Of a stretch of DNA of 64,000 nucleotides, positions 25,201-33,677 are shown one piece after another (positions within the stretch are counted from its first letter, which is position 1; each line of letters starts with the position of its first letter). Below the pieces are notes generated by a model that did no database searches, was not told the origin of the DNA, and worked only from the letters and a program-made list of their open reading frames with translations. Both the position numbers and the translations under genes were made by a program. The stretch covers positions 62,001 to 126,000 of the IMG/VR virus record IMGVR_UViG_3300030012_005163; one strand, written 5' to 3'. This DNA is from a virus.

Positions 25201-25671
25201 ATACCTACTGATACAGTTACTATTAATATTAATTCTAACCAACAAAATGTAATTGTAGAAACATTAGTAAACGGTATTTTAAAACCTTTAGATACACCTA
25301 TTAGAGTAATAATTACCGATAATAAAACTAACATTGTACACGTTGATGAAGCATATACTTCTGGAACTAATATAATAAGTTTAAGTTCTAATAGTACATT
25401 AGCAGTTGCATTTTCTCAATCTCAACAAATTGTAACAAAACAAAATCAAATAGTAGATTTACAATTGGAATATAATAGTTTATCTAATACTACGGCATAT
25501 AACTTAAATAGAAAAAGTCAGATAACTAATGAAATTCAGATATTAAATAATCAAATCATTGATTTAGAAAATAAAATAATGAATGTAAATGTTAACGTAA
25601 TTTATGAATTAGTGGGTGCAGAATTAAATAGGACACAAACATTTACTATTTCTGATAATAAATTAATTTAA
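22207..25671 (+). CDS. Baseplate/tail protein with inserted OmpA-like domain
   Basis: 1154 residues. The conserved phage part lies on both sides of an insert. Before it are GRGEPVYTYNNSTRSGQLKF and KVLVDHPKVINAYRGRRTNE. After it is a long segment with GRPPICILRIGDYINTKITI and a DVTLSIDIIGGQSLQGPISR region, typical of T4-like baseplate or tube-initiator proteins. The insert, about residues 632-742, looks like an OmpA-C domain: strand KTVKILINGYASKDETNAK, helix TLATARSTDIKSQVEAVV and the closing NSRRVDIKIS. OmpA-C domains bind peptidoglycan peptides, so the baseplate could dock to the cell wall. The C-terminal 200 residues have a beta segment and a coiled coil (KNQIVDLQLEYNSLSN, EIQILNNQIIDLENKI). 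It is followed 5 nt later by the gp53-like gene. Confidence 0.62.
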   Translation: MPGILNQTLYTSNFGVLTTEDLRENLLSRNLPPPTNRTLVEGGLTSKLDDIGRVINVPIGGSQNENTVVSYNEEGNIITEGETFRDTQNVNNNRYIPKLDEYNEYGVNIPAEPYPNSGNKERMPYPTDSNIENFSLLSSGDDSYVSFPFDVIDKMSTLTFENETSLGMLGAKSLETNVVNKVAQIQNKMSSDLVKFAITYFQPPEDEANEFENRMRGESVGQQTLPPESVGWQEYNTQLRNNKLGNQLNNNQTNPVITTEQRNNTLISNTGINQTTFLFNALGLNLYVPNYSDRRLSSTSNAGTNSRYYIGSERSTNRGSKIMTTFTSDEFNGADGINSEQIGQTTVDENYYWEFRDNNNFNNKTILSETQQLVNNFPDDVFIDQTKKFFKDRVKGRLISRGNAISSESFESAIKNGKFCRVWTPNDPYKYQNAIRKSGLFSSDSKSKPGFSVTSDNASLSVLQSNGFPKTHPTEIDRTTSFKKYMLSIENLAWADNLADLTLDEIGPGDPLSRNKGRIMWFPPYDLGFDENMSANWTKTDFIGRGEPVYTYNNSTRSGQLKFKVLVDHPKVINAYRGRRTNEIERFFAGCISPQEFLDLLDNSQGVSPNTKKEIEKKLNLQQQQSTATNYSASEKYTLLFPKDVSSGVTIDSSSITNFLNVQKNSDKTVKILINGYASKDETNAKTLATARSTDIKSQVEAVVNSISNINSSTVIKSQVIDINGDVNSRRVDIKISYDAVNDSTAQHQQTNVDSNLVTLPLDSQIIDNLRIDETRYFDFVGEEYPEYFESISEKIKYFHPGFHSTTPEGLNTRLTFLQQCLRQGPSIYDKKDSNGIKPQNLAFGRPPICILRIGDYINTKITINSLSITYATGNSPQWDLNPEGIGVQPMMADVTLSIDIIGGQSLQGPISRLQNALSFNYYANTEMYERRSDKLEVDAFIGARIVNGRNSLFSELLPGVANVAQKISLLGDSPKNTLKQEVPINQTSQNNNPSEPAIPTDTVTININSNQQNVIVETLVNGILKPLDTPIRVIITDNKTNIVHVDEAYTSGTNIISLSSNSTLAVAFSQSQQIVTKQNQIVDLQLEYNSLSNTTAYNLNRKSQITNEIQILNNQIIDLENKIMNVNVNVIYELVGAELNRTQTFTISDNKLI

Positions 25672-25676
25672 ATATT

Positions 25677-26003
25677 ATGAGTACAGAATACTATAATCGA
25701 TATCAAAAATTTAATTTTAATGGAAAATATACACCATTACCATTTATTAAGATTGAGCCTAAATCTTCAGATAAAACTGTTTTATATAGACAAACTCAAA
25801 GTAGAATGGATAAATTAAGTCAAGAATATTATGGTAACCCATATCATGGTTGGTTAATTATGTTAGCTAATCCCCAATACGGTGGTGTAGAAGAATCTAT
25901 ACCTAACAATGAAATAATAAGAATACCATTTCCTTTTAAAGATAGTTTACAACAATATATTTCTGAAGTTCAAAAGTATCAGAGATTAAATGGTACAGGA
26001 TAA
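25677..26003 (+). CDS. Baseplate wedge protein, T4 gp53-like
   Basis: 108 residues. The pattern LSQEYYGNPYHGWLIMLANP, then GGVEESIPNNEIIRIPFPF, is the LysM-like core of gp53 and related baseplate proteins ('YYG.p.y.w.I...N....... ip.g..i.IP'). gp53 in T4 (196 residues) joins the wedge in the last assembly steps; this is a short form. It is tightly packed between the OmpA-insert protein (5 nt) and the 1859-residue hub (10 nt), so all three are probably co-translated. Confidence 0.65.
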   Translation: MSTEYYNRYQKFNFNGKYTPLPFIKIEPKSSDKTVLYRQTQSRMDKLSQEYYGNPYHGWLIMLANPQYGGVEESIPNNEIIRIPFPFKDSLQQYISEVQKYQRLNGTG

Positions 26004-26013
26004 ATCTTAATCA

Positions 26014-29000
26014 ATGGCAGAAGAAGAAAAAGATGTGAATGTTGAACAAGTAGGTGCGGGTTTGATGTTAGTTGATCCTAATCCATCAGGTAGAAATGTT
26101 TTACCTGCAGAAGATATGTTCATATATGTAAGTTTAACTGCACAAGAACGAAATAGAGGAGTAGTAACTATAGGAGAAAATGAAAATGAGTTTGATGAAA
26201 GTAGATTTGGTGAAATTGAGTTTGTAGCTACCGAAGTAAAATATAATCAAGCAGGTGAACCTATGAAAGATATTATGGGGGATGTTACATCTTATGCGAC
26301 TACCAATTACACTAATATAGGAGGTATACAAAACACATTTGGTAGTGGGTTATTAGAAGGGTTTGGTATTACATCCATCAATGTAAAATATAATACAAGT
26401 TTAATACCACAGGTTGATATAGATTTTACTGACATTAGGGGTAGTGGTTTATTTGATGTTATAGAACAAGACAATAGAAAATCTCCATACAGTGTATTTT
26501 TTAAAATGCCGTACCCAATATTTAATTTAACTTTAAAAGGATATTTTGGTAAACCTGTTGAGTATTGTTTAAATTTAGTAAACTGGACTTCTAAATTCGA
26601 TCCTGGTACAGGTAATTTTAATATAAGTGCTAATTTTGTAGGATTCCAACAAGCATTTTTGGCGGATATAACTATAGGAGATATAATTGGTACTGTTAAT
26701 ACAGAGGCAGGGTTAAAAAATTTATTAGATTTACCCTTAACTGTGGGAACAGTAAAAGAAGGTGGTGAGACAGGTTCTGGACAAATTGCAACACCACAGT
26801 TAGATGAGTTTGTAAAGGATTTGAGTAAATTACAAATTGATTTAGAAGAACTTAAAATTGAAAATACAATTTATAAAGAATTACAAATTTTAAATACACA
26901 ACAAAAAAAATTAGAAGATATAAGAGGGTTTATTGGTAGACCGTTAGGTAAAGCTAATATAGACACGTATAAAAATAATGAAAGTGCACCCCCTTATTTA
27001 TCACAGTTAAATTCCCCATTACAGATTAGTAGTTCGAGTATTAAATCTCAAAATCTAACAAATTTCAAATCATACTTATCTATTAGAGATTTATTATTTG
27101 TTAAAACCACAGTAAATAGTTCGGTGGATAATTATATGAATGATTTATACGATAAAGTTAATGACTATGTTAAATTCTATGGTGACAATTCTACTGTATT
27201 AAATGCTAACGACAATATAGCAAAAAAATCGGTTAACGGTGCACAAATAAATAGTGAGTATTGGAAATTTAGTGAAAACAATAATGGAGAGAGTGTTGAC
27301 TATGAACAATTTAAATTAACTTTTGCAGGTGGTGGAAATACTACAACATTAACTTTAGAATCCTTTATAGATGAATTAAAAAAACCAAATAGTATTTTAA
27401 AAAGTAATAACCCTAAAGAATATGCAGAATGTAACCAAAACTTTGATGTTTCTGGTATTACTATAAATAATTACTCTAAAGATTTAAATGATAATAAACC
27501 TGGTAATAAAAATAGTGATTTTAATAATTCTGATGTAGGATTTGTTTTAGACTTTAGGGCAATAAGAATGATGGTTAATGATATGTTAATAACTTTAAAC
27601 AAAGAAAAAAAGAAGAAAGAAGAAAAGTTATTAAAAGAATTAAATGATGCATTATCAGTTAGATTAGGATATAAACCAACCATAGGAACAGTATTTCAAA
27701 TCATATGTAACAATGCACAGGCATTTTTGGCGACAATATATGATATAGGTAGAAGTGCGGAACTACAAAATAAAGCAAGACAAAAAGCGTTACAAAGGGT
27801 AGCGGTAAATAGTGATATACAACTAAAAGAAGAATTCGATTTCAAAAGTCAAACTATTTATGCTTTCCCTTCAGTATTTGTTAAAAAAGATGGTGGATTT
27901 GTAGAAAAATATATTGGTTCAGAAGATATATTTCCACCCGATGATCAGGAATCTAGAAATGCATTTCCTGAAATAGGTTTTATAGAAAATTTAATTAAGT
28001 CATTATTGGTAGAAGAAAAGAAACTATTAAATATAACTAAACAAGTAAATAAAGCAAAAAGAAGTAGTAGTGGTGACGATACAGATAACTGGATACCCAA
28101 CAACCCAATAGATTATAAAAACAATCCATTTTATTTATTGAATAGTTCTCAATCTAAAAGTGCTGAAGGAGCAGAAAAGTTATATGAAAAATTTATTAGT
28201 ATATTAGTAGACAGATATATAATTTTAACACAATATAGTAATTCTATTAAACCTAGTACTTATGGTGGTTTCGATGGATTATTAGCGAATTTATCTTTTG
28301 TTGATGATAGAGTTAAAAATATTTTGTATACTTTTTTAAATGATTCAAATAATGATGATAAAATAAAAGAACTACGAGACAAAAGATTAAAAGAATTAAA
28401 TAGTGCAAAATATCAAGATGAAACAGGAGATGATAAAATTTATCACGTATCCAATCCAAAAGGAAATTTTATTATAATTGGTGGGAGTAATAAAGGTAAA
28501 GAAATTTTAAGTAATAATGTTACGTTAACTGAAGAACAAAAAGACGATGATTATAATAGAATTTATGTTGATAAAAAAGTAATAGATGAATCGAAAGAAA
28601 ATTATACTGAATGGAACAGTAGAAATTTATATTTAACTACTAATCAATCGTATAATGTTTTTGATGCATTTACAAAAATGAGTTTAGTTTCTAAATTAGA
28701 TAAAGGAAAAATTAATTTTACTATACCTAACAATGATATAACGTTATTAGATGGTGGTATAAATCCAAAAAATAATCCTGCACCCAATACACCTACAGAA
28801 ACTGAAACTATTAATCTTTACCTTAACTCTAAGTTTCCACTGAATAATATTGATACAACCCAAAAAGCAGAACTACTCACTAATTCAAAACTTTATCAGA
28901 ACAATACTTCTGAATTATCAAAAGCATTATTGTTATTATCTACTTTACCTTTTTCTGTTTTTGATAAAATACAATTTCCTCAAACAAATGTACCAAATTT

Positions 29001-31593
29001 TATCTCACCCGCTTGTGTAGTAACATTACCTAAATATTTTTTATTATATATAGGTGGTACATTATGGAGACAAAATTTAAGTACTGACCCTATAATATGG
29101 GATGATTCTATTTATACGGGATCAACTATTCCTACACAACAACAATATATTACTCCTTTATGGTCACGTGAACAAAGAGGTGATATTGAATCTAAATTAA
29201 TAAACTTACCAACCCAAACAAAATCTAATTTTATTAATTATTTTACTAATTGGGTTAATAGTGGAGAGTTTAGTAATTTTGCAAATGCAGTAATAGAGTA
29301 TTCAGATGATGATTTATTAACTACTAGTGAGAAATTTGATAAGGGTACATCCGTAGTTTCATTTCTTAAAGAAGAAGAGAAAATGATAGTAGTTTCTACA
29401 GGAGTTCTTAATATAACACCTTCCTCTTCTACATTTTCACTTGATGGTATAACTAATTTTGATGACTACTTAAAATTATTCAAAACGAAGTTCAAAGGTT
29501 CATTAGTTGGTACTGAAAAAATTTCACCTACTAATAGTGAAAAAGAAGATGTTACGAAAAATATGGACGCATTAAAACAAAGTGTGTTTAATAGTATAAA
29601 AAACGTATACGATAGATGGGTGGCGGGTAATACGTCTAAATCTAAATTAACTTTTAACGCTTGTGCTAATGAGGGGACACCCTTATTTGATTATTTTAGA
29701 TTTGTAGATAGAGGTTTTAATGATATTGGTGATAAAGCTATAATTAATTTAGAAAGTGTTATAACTTTAAGTGAAAATTTAACGACTAATGTATATTTCT
29801 TTATGTCTAAATTATTGAGAGATAGTAATTTTTTATTTCAAATACTACCAAATTATATTAATTATAAAGATCCTGAAGAAGTATCTACTATGTTTAAACC
29901 AATAACTAACATTTCAGATAGAAATAATAGTAGTGGTCCAACTTATTTATGTATTTATGCTGGTGGTGCTTCACAAGTTTTAAATATTGAAGAACAAAAT
30001 CGTTATACCTTTAAAAATGATGGGTTTAATTTAGATTTTCCTCCGTCTGATATTTCTGCTAAAAAAGTTTCTGATAAAAGAGCAGAAAGACAAAAAAATA
30101 GAAAAGAAAAAAATTTAGAAAAAAGAAATAAGAGTAGGGAAAAACGTGGTAAAGCACCAATAGTTCGTCCTTCAGGTGAAGGAATTAATTTAGTAGGTTT
30201 TAGAGTGTCTTTTGGTACAGAAAACCAAACAGTATTTAAAAGTGTATCTTTAAATCAACAAGAACACAAAGATACTGCGGAATATCATAAAACTTTAACA
30301 GACTTAATTGATAAAAGAGGTGGTACGAGTAGAAGTTATCAAGGTACAGATTTATATAAAATGTTTAGAGCACGTTCCTATACCTGTAGTGTTGAAGCAT
30401 TAGGTTGTATGAATATTCAACCAATGATGTATTTTCAATTAGATAATGTACCGTTTTTTGAGGGAGCATATATGATACTTAATGTTACACATAATATTTC
30501 TCCTAACCATATGACAACTTCATTTACTGGTGTAAGACAAAGTAAATATTTAACTCCTGTGGTGGATAAAATGACTACCTTTTTAAATATTAGTTTAGAT
30601 GATACATTAGATACTGAACCTATTTTTGAAAGGAGTTCAGTGGCTAGAGAAATCGATTACAATACAGGAATACCTAAAGATAAAGAACCAGATGAACAAT
30701 TTAATTTTGATTCTTTAAATGAAGGTAGTTTAATTACTATGGGTGTTAATAATGTTTCATTAAACTTAGTTAATAGTTTAAAAACTGAATTGATTGGTAA
30801 TGGTATAACTAGTAATTCTCAAGTTACTATGTTCTTAGCCAATGCACTTACAAAATCAAATAATTTCTCTACTTCTGTAGACGTATGGAACGATAAAAAC
30901 AGTGATGCGGGTAAAACACTTTATGGTTCTGTGGGTAATAGGTTTGGTAATAGAGTAAATACCGATGATGCATATATATATAGACCTAAAGGATATATCC
31001 CAATAATAGGTAGAGATCAGTACCAAAGATTTTCTAAAGATACTGATACACCATTATCTACATTAACAGGTAATACAATAAATGTGGCAACTGCTTGTAA
31101 AATTTCTGCTTGGAGATGGATTAATTATCCTTATAGTAATAGTTATCACAATGACGAAAAATTACAAGAAATAGATATAAGAATAAAAGCTTTAGAAGAA
31201 CTTAAAAAAGATAATCAAGAAATTATTGATAACCCTAATACTACACCAACTGTAAAAGAACAATTATTTATGGCTAACACCAAAATAGACATAGAAGGAC
31301 AAAAACTTATAGAAAAGTTTACAGTACTTCAAGAAGAAAAAGACGAAAGATTAAAAACAGAGGAAAATTACCCACCTGGTGGATGGGCTAATGGCGGACA
31401 AGCTAGTAACTTTTCACGTATAGTAGAAAGTTTAAATTTTTCAGGTGGTAAAGATATAGAAGATGCGTTTGAAAATTTTGCAAAAGTACTAAATGCTTTA
31501 CCGACTACAGATGGAGACGATAATTTATTGGGGCAAACAGTAGATGGAACTAAGTTTAAAAAGAAAGGCGTTAATTTATATAAGGAAACTTAA
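26014..31593 (+). CDS. Giant baseplate hub protein with degenerate GH19 lysozyme-like C-terminal domain
   Basis: 1859 residues. Residues about 90-230 form a conserved hub-like beta domain (SGLLEGFGITSINVKYNTSL, IDFTDIRGSGLFDVIEQDN, FNLTLKGYFGKPVEYCLNL). Residues about 1385-1525 end a gp27/gpD-type hub fold (ARSYTCSVEALGCMNIQPMM, ILNVTHNISPNHMTTSFTGV). A basic, helical KR-rich linker lies at about 1350-1385. Residues about 1590-1710 match the GH19 chitinase/endolysin fold (QVTMFLANALTKSNNF, then YRPKGYIPIIGRDQYQRF and ACKISAWRWINYP). The catalytic HE of GH19 is replaced by T1613-K1614, so this domain is probably binding-only. In T4 the lysozyme is in gp5, part of the same hub. It is the last gene of the tail cluster that starts at 22.2 kb. 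Confidence 0.7.
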   Translation: MAEEEKDVNVEQVGAGLMLVDPNPSGRNVLPAEDMFIYVSLTAQERNRGVVTIGENENEFDESRFGEIEFVATEVKYNQAGEPMKDIMGDVTSYATTNYTNIGGIQNTFGSGLLEGFGITSINVKYNTSLIPQVDIDFTDIRGSGLFDVIEQDNRKSPYSVFFKMPYPIFNLTLKGYFGKPVEYCLNLVNWTSKFDPGTGNFNISANFVGFQQAFLADITIGDIIGTVNTEAGLKNLLDLPLTVGTVKEGGETGSGQIATPQLDEFVKDLSKLQIDLEELKIENTIYKELQILNTQQKKLEDIRGFIGRPLGKANIDTYKNNESAPPYLSQLNSPLQISSSSIKSQNLTNFKSYLSIRDLLFVKTTVNSSVDNYMNDLYDKVNDYVKFYGDNSTVLNANDNIAKKSVNGAQINSEYWKFSENNNGESVDYEQFKLTFAGGGNTTTLTLESFIDELKKPNSILKSNNPKEYAECNQNFDVSGITINNYSKDLNDNKPGNKNSDFNNSDVGFVLDFRAIRMMVNDMLITLNKEKKKKEEKLLKELNDALSVRLGYKPTIGTVFQIICNNAQAFLATIYDIGRSAELQNKARQKALQRVAVNSDIQLKEEFDFKSQTIYAFPSVFVKKDGGFVEKYIGSEDIFPPDDQESRNAFPEIGFIENLIKSLLVEEKKLLNITKQVNKAKRSSSGDDTDNWIPNNPIDYKNNPFYLLNSSQSKSAEGAEKLYEKFISILVDRYIILTQYSNSIKPSTYGGFDGLLANLSFVDDRVKNILYTFLNDSNNDDKIKELRDKRLKELNSAKYQDETGDDKIYHVSNPKGNFIIIGGSNKGKEILSNNVTLTEEQKDDDYNRIYVDKKVIDESKENYTEWNSRNLYLTTNQSYNVFDAFTKMSLVSKLDKGKINFTIPNNDITLLDGGINPKNNPAPNTPTETETINLYLNSKFPLNNIDTTQKAELLTNSKLYQNNTSELSKALLLLSTLPFSVFDKIQFPQTNVPNFISPACVVTLPKYFLLYIGGTLWRQNLSTDPIIWDDSIYTGSTIPTQQQYITPLWSREQRGDIESKLINLPTQTKSNFINYFTNWVNSGEFSNFANAVIEYSDDDLLTTSEKFDKGTSVVSFLKEEEKMIVVSTGVLNITPSSSTFSLDGITNFDDYLKLFKTKFKGSLVGTEKISPTNSEKEDVTKNMDALKQSVFNSIKNVYDRWVAGNTSKSKLTFNACANEGTPLFDYFRFVDRGFNDIGDKAIINLESVITLSENLTTNVYFFMSKLLRDSNFLFQILPNYINYKDPEEVSTMFKPITNISDRNNSSGPTYLCIYAGGASQVLNIEEQNRYTFKNDGFNLDFPPSDISAKKVSDKRAERQKNRKEKNLEKRNKSREKRGKAPIVRPSGEGINLVGFRVSFGTENQTVFKSVSLNQQEHKDTAEYHKTLTDLIDKRGGTSRSYQGTDLYKMFRARSYTCSVEALGCMNIQPMMYFQLDNVPFFEGAYMILNVTHNISPNHMTTSFTGVRQSKYLTPVVDKMTTFLNISLDDTLDTEPIFERSSVAREIDYNTGIPKDKEPDEQFNFDSLNEGSLITMGVNNVSLNLVNSLKTELIGNGITSNSQVTMFLANALTKSNNFSTSVDVWNDKNSDAGKTLYGSVGNRFGNRVNTDDAYIYRPKGYIPIIGRDQYQRFSKDTDTPLSTLTGNTINVATACKISAWRWINYPYSNSYHNDEKLQEIDIRIKALEELKKDNQEIIDNPNTTPTVKEQLFMANTKIDIEGQKLIEKFTVLQEEKDERLKTEENYPPGGWANGGQASNFSRIVESLNFSGGKDIEDAFENFAKVLNALPTTDGDDNLLGQTVDGTKFKKKGVNLYKET

Positions 31594-31630
31594 AATTCTA
31601 ATTTAACTATAGCACCGCCCACTTCATAGT

Positions 31631-31661
31631 TTGTTTTTTACATAAAAAAATAGTATATTTG
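31631..31661 (+). promoter_or_regulatory. Bacteroidota-type promoter TTG...TATATTTG, start-codon proximal
   Basis: TTG at 31631-31633 and TATATTTG at 31654-31661, spacer 20 nt. The ATG of the next gene begins 5 nt after the G, so the transcript would be leaderless. It opens the replication cluster. Confidence 0.65.
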
Positions 31662-31665
31662 TAAT

Positions 31666-32289
31666 ATGTATATTGGAAATATAGTAACTAAAGATAAAAT
31701 TTTAGATGAAAAATATAATATTTGTGAAGACATTACACAAATAAATGAGAATTTTATTACCCTTATTATTGGTTGGGGTGTAGTTAAAGAAATATATGGA
31801 GAAGAAAATGTTTCTATTTTAAATAAAAAAATAGATGATAAAACCTATTGGACTTTTGATAGTAAAGAAAGAAAAGTAGACTTAGAAATTGATTTAGAAA
31901 ATTTCCCTAAAAAATGTTTAGACTATATTAACCATAATTTAAATTATGTATTCATTGATATTTTACATGATAAACCATCAAAAATAAAAAAAATAATAAA
32001 AAAAATATATTCATTAGAAACTGTTATTTCATTTTTTAATGAGAAAATGGTTTATATTTTCGATGAAAATTTAATCTTTGGTTTGGATTTAAATATATTA
32101 GAATTTGTAGGTTTAGATATTAATAAAATTAAACATAAAATTATTAATATTTCTGAGGTAACTTTAAGAGAAAATGAAATATTTAATAAATGTATAAGGT
32201 GTGTAGAAAATAACAACGAAAAAACCATACCTTACATTTATAGATATGGAACAACGAACAAAGATAATCACATTAGCATCGTTTGTTGA
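31666..32289 (+). CDS. Unknown protein, first gene of replication-side cluster
   Basis: 207 residues, not recognised. It is rich in Ile, Lys and Asn, with mixed beta strands (ENFITLIIGWGVVKEIYG, KTYWTFDSKERKVDLEIDLE) and helices (KPSKIKKIIKKIYSLETVIS). No catalytic motif, signal peptide or membrane segment is seen. It is driven by a strong host-type promoter that is nearly fused to its start codon. Its 3' end overlaps the next gene by 44 bp in another frame, so the two are co-expressed. The promoter type and the genes downstream suggest early or middle expression, possibly in DNA metabolism or takeover, but this is context only. Confidence 0.6.
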   Translation: MYIGNIVTKDKILDEKYNICEDITQINENFITLIIGWGVVKEIYGEENVSILNKKIDDKTYWTFDSKERKVDLEIDLENFPKKCLDYINHNLNYVFIDILHDKPSKIKKIIKKIYSLETVISFFNEKMVYIFDENLIFGLDLNILEFVGLDINKIKHKIINISEVTLRENEIFNKCIRCVENNNEKTIPYIYRYGTTNKDNHISIVC

Positions 32290-32659
32290 TGAGGATAAAG
32301 TAGAGGGTTTTAGTGATTATATTAATAAAAGATTTAAAATACCTAAAGATAAATTATTTATATATACTTCACCACAAGAAGAAGGTAAAAAAATTATAAC
32401 GTTTCGGTTATATTTAAGGGATGGTAAAAAAATAAATACTAAATCGTTTTTCCCCACCACTATAATTACACATAAAAAAGGAGAATGTTTTTATACAATT
32501 AATGCATTAAATAAACTTATAGAAAGTAAAAGTGAAGGTGAAACAGGAAACATTAATCATAAAGAACATAAGATAGAATGGGATGAATACCAAAATAAAA
32601 TGTTAATAACTAAAAAAAATGAATTAACTATTATCGATATCAAACGTAATTTTTCTTAA
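32246..32659 (+). CDS. Unknown small protein overlapping upstream gene
   Basis: 137 residues, basic, not recognised. It begins MEQRTKIITLASFVDEDKVE and contains strands (DKLFIYTSPQEEGKKIITFR) and a helix GECFYTINALNKLIESKSEG. Its first 44 nt overlap the end of the preceding gene in a different frame, which suggests translational coupling. It is followed by a gap of 31 nt with an ATATTTATA motif before the next small gene. Function unknown; likely an accessory early protein. Confidence 0.55.
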   Translation: MEQRTKIITLASFVDEDKVEGFSDYINKRFKIPKDKLFIYTSPQEEGKKIITFRLYLRDGKKINTKSFFPTTIITHKKGECFYTINALNKLIESKSEGETGNINHKEHKIEWDEYQNKMLITKKNELTIIDIKRNFS

Positions 32660-32666
32660 AATTCTT

Positions 32667-32675
32667 ATATTTATA
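32667..32675 (+). promoter_or_regulatory. ATATTTATA motif before small acidic gene
   Basis: Recurrent 9-mer, 15 nt before the ATG at 32691. Confidence 0.42.
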
Positions 32676-32690
32676 ATAAAAGACATTAAT

Positions 32691-32873
32691 ATGAACGAAA
32701 ATACAGATAATAAAAAAACTAAAGATTTGGAAGATTCACTTAACGAATTTCTTAAAGTTAATGAAGAAAAAGAGTGTGAGGGAGAAGAATGTTTAATTAA
32801 TGACGGAAAAGAAATTGTAGAAAGAGTTAATAAAGTTTATAAAACAACTGATGGAAGACAATTATTAATATAA
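32691..32873 (+). CDS. Small acidic protein, possibly prohead core-related
   Basis: 60 residues, acidic: a Lys/Asn-rich start, DLEDSLNEFLKVNEEKECEG with an L-N-E/F site, and a C-terminal ERVNKVYKTTDGRQLLI. It is not recognised. The acidic, helical composition and an L-x-E site are seen in small prohead core proteins such as T4 gp67 and gp68. The next gene, only 4 nt away, also encodes an acidic protein with such sites. The pair is set off from its neighbours by a late-type motif upstream and a terminator after the second gene. Confidence 0.5.
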   Translation: MNENTDNKKTKDLEDSLNEFLKVNEEKECEGEECLINDGKEIVERVNKVYKTTDGRQLLI

Positions 32874-32877
32874 AAAA

Positions 32878-33609
32878 ATGGATAAGAAAAAATTAATATC
32901 AGAAGAATTAAAAAGACATATGGAACTGTTAGAATATACGTTCTATATGGAAGATAAACCTGCGGAAGATGAGGTAGACAATCTTTTGTTAGGGGCAGAA
33001 AAACTTTATGAACAAGATCCTGTACCCGCTGAAGATGCAGAAGAAGAAACTACTGAAGATCCATTTGGTGGTGGTTCAGAAGATACAGAAGGTGGTGAAG
33101 AAGAAACTTTAGATTTAGATACTGAAGAAGGAACTAGTGAAACTGACCCATTTGGTGGTGAAGAAGGTATGGAAGTTGAGGATGAATTTGCAACTGAGGA
33201 AGGTGGAGAAGAGACTGTCGAAGTAGACGTTACTGATATAGTAGATAAGGCAGAACAAACTAGAACAGAAATAGAAGGTATGACTGCTAAAATGGATGAA
33301 TTATTAGGTAAACTTGGTGATTTAGAAGGTAAGGTAGGCGATATGGATCAAGTTATTGATAAAATAGATGGTTTAGAAAAAGAAATTGCAGACAGAAACC
33401 CAACACCAGTAGAAAGATTAGAAATGAGATCAATGGATTCTTTTCCATATAGTGTTTCCTTAACTGATTATTGGACAGATAAAGAGGGTTATGATGTAGG
33501 AGGTGAAGAAAAAGAAGAGTTTGTTATCACTCAAAAAGATGTAGATGATTATAGTGCAACTGAAATTAAAGATTCATTTGACTATAATAAAAATGATGAA
33601 AATTCATAA
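32878..33609 (+). CDS. Highly acidic leader-bearing protein, candidate scaffold or internal protein
   Basis: 243 residues. The N-terminus MDKKKLISEELKRHMELLEY is leader-like (I-S-E/E at 7-9), and KLYEQ at about residue 45 gives another L-x-E site. Residues 45-120 are almost purely Glu/Asp/Gly/Thr with two DPFGG repeats (TEDPFGGG, ETDPFGGE). A coiled coil follows at about 120-175 (MTAKMDELLGKLGDLEGKV, DQVIDKIDGLEKEI), then a conserved-looking NPTPVERLEMRSMDSFPYSV and an acidic tail. Acidic coiled-coil proteins with protease sites are typical of prohead scaffolds (gp22), but no clear homology is seen. It shares a transcript with the 60-residue gene and ends before a strong terminator. Confidence 0.55.
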   Translation: MDKKKLISEELKRHMELLEYTFYMEDKPAEDEVDNLLLGAEKLYEQDPVPAEDAEEETTEDPFGGGSEDTEGGEEETLDLDTEEGTSETDPFGGEEGMEVEDEFATEEGGEETVEVDVTDIVDKAEQTRTEIEGMTAKMDELLGKLGDLEGKVGDMDQVIDKIDGLEKEIADRNPTPVERLEMRSMDSFPYSVSLTDYWTDKEGYDVGGEEKEEFVITQKDVDDYSATEIKDSFDYNKNDENS

Positions 33610-33623
33610 AACAAAAATTTAAT

Positions 33624-33654
33624 TTGACATATTAACCAATAATGACTATATTTG
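33624..33654 (+). promoter_or_regulatory. Bacteroidota-type promoter P1 upstream of SSB, -7 element in terminator loop
   Basis: TTGAC (TTG at 33624-33626), 20-nt spacer, TATATTTG at 33647-33654. The -7 element lies in the loop of the hairpin 33634-33667, so promoter and terminator share DNA. Confidence 0.62.
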
Positions 33655-33670
33655 TTCATTATTGGTTTTT
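33634..33670 (+). terminator. Intrinsic terminator after acidic protein gene
   Basis: Perfect 12-bp inverted repeat, AACCAATAATGA (33634-33645) with TCATTATTGGTT (33656-33667), a 10-nt loop and a T-run to 33670. Confidence 0.78.
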
Positions 33671-33677
33671 TCTTGTA

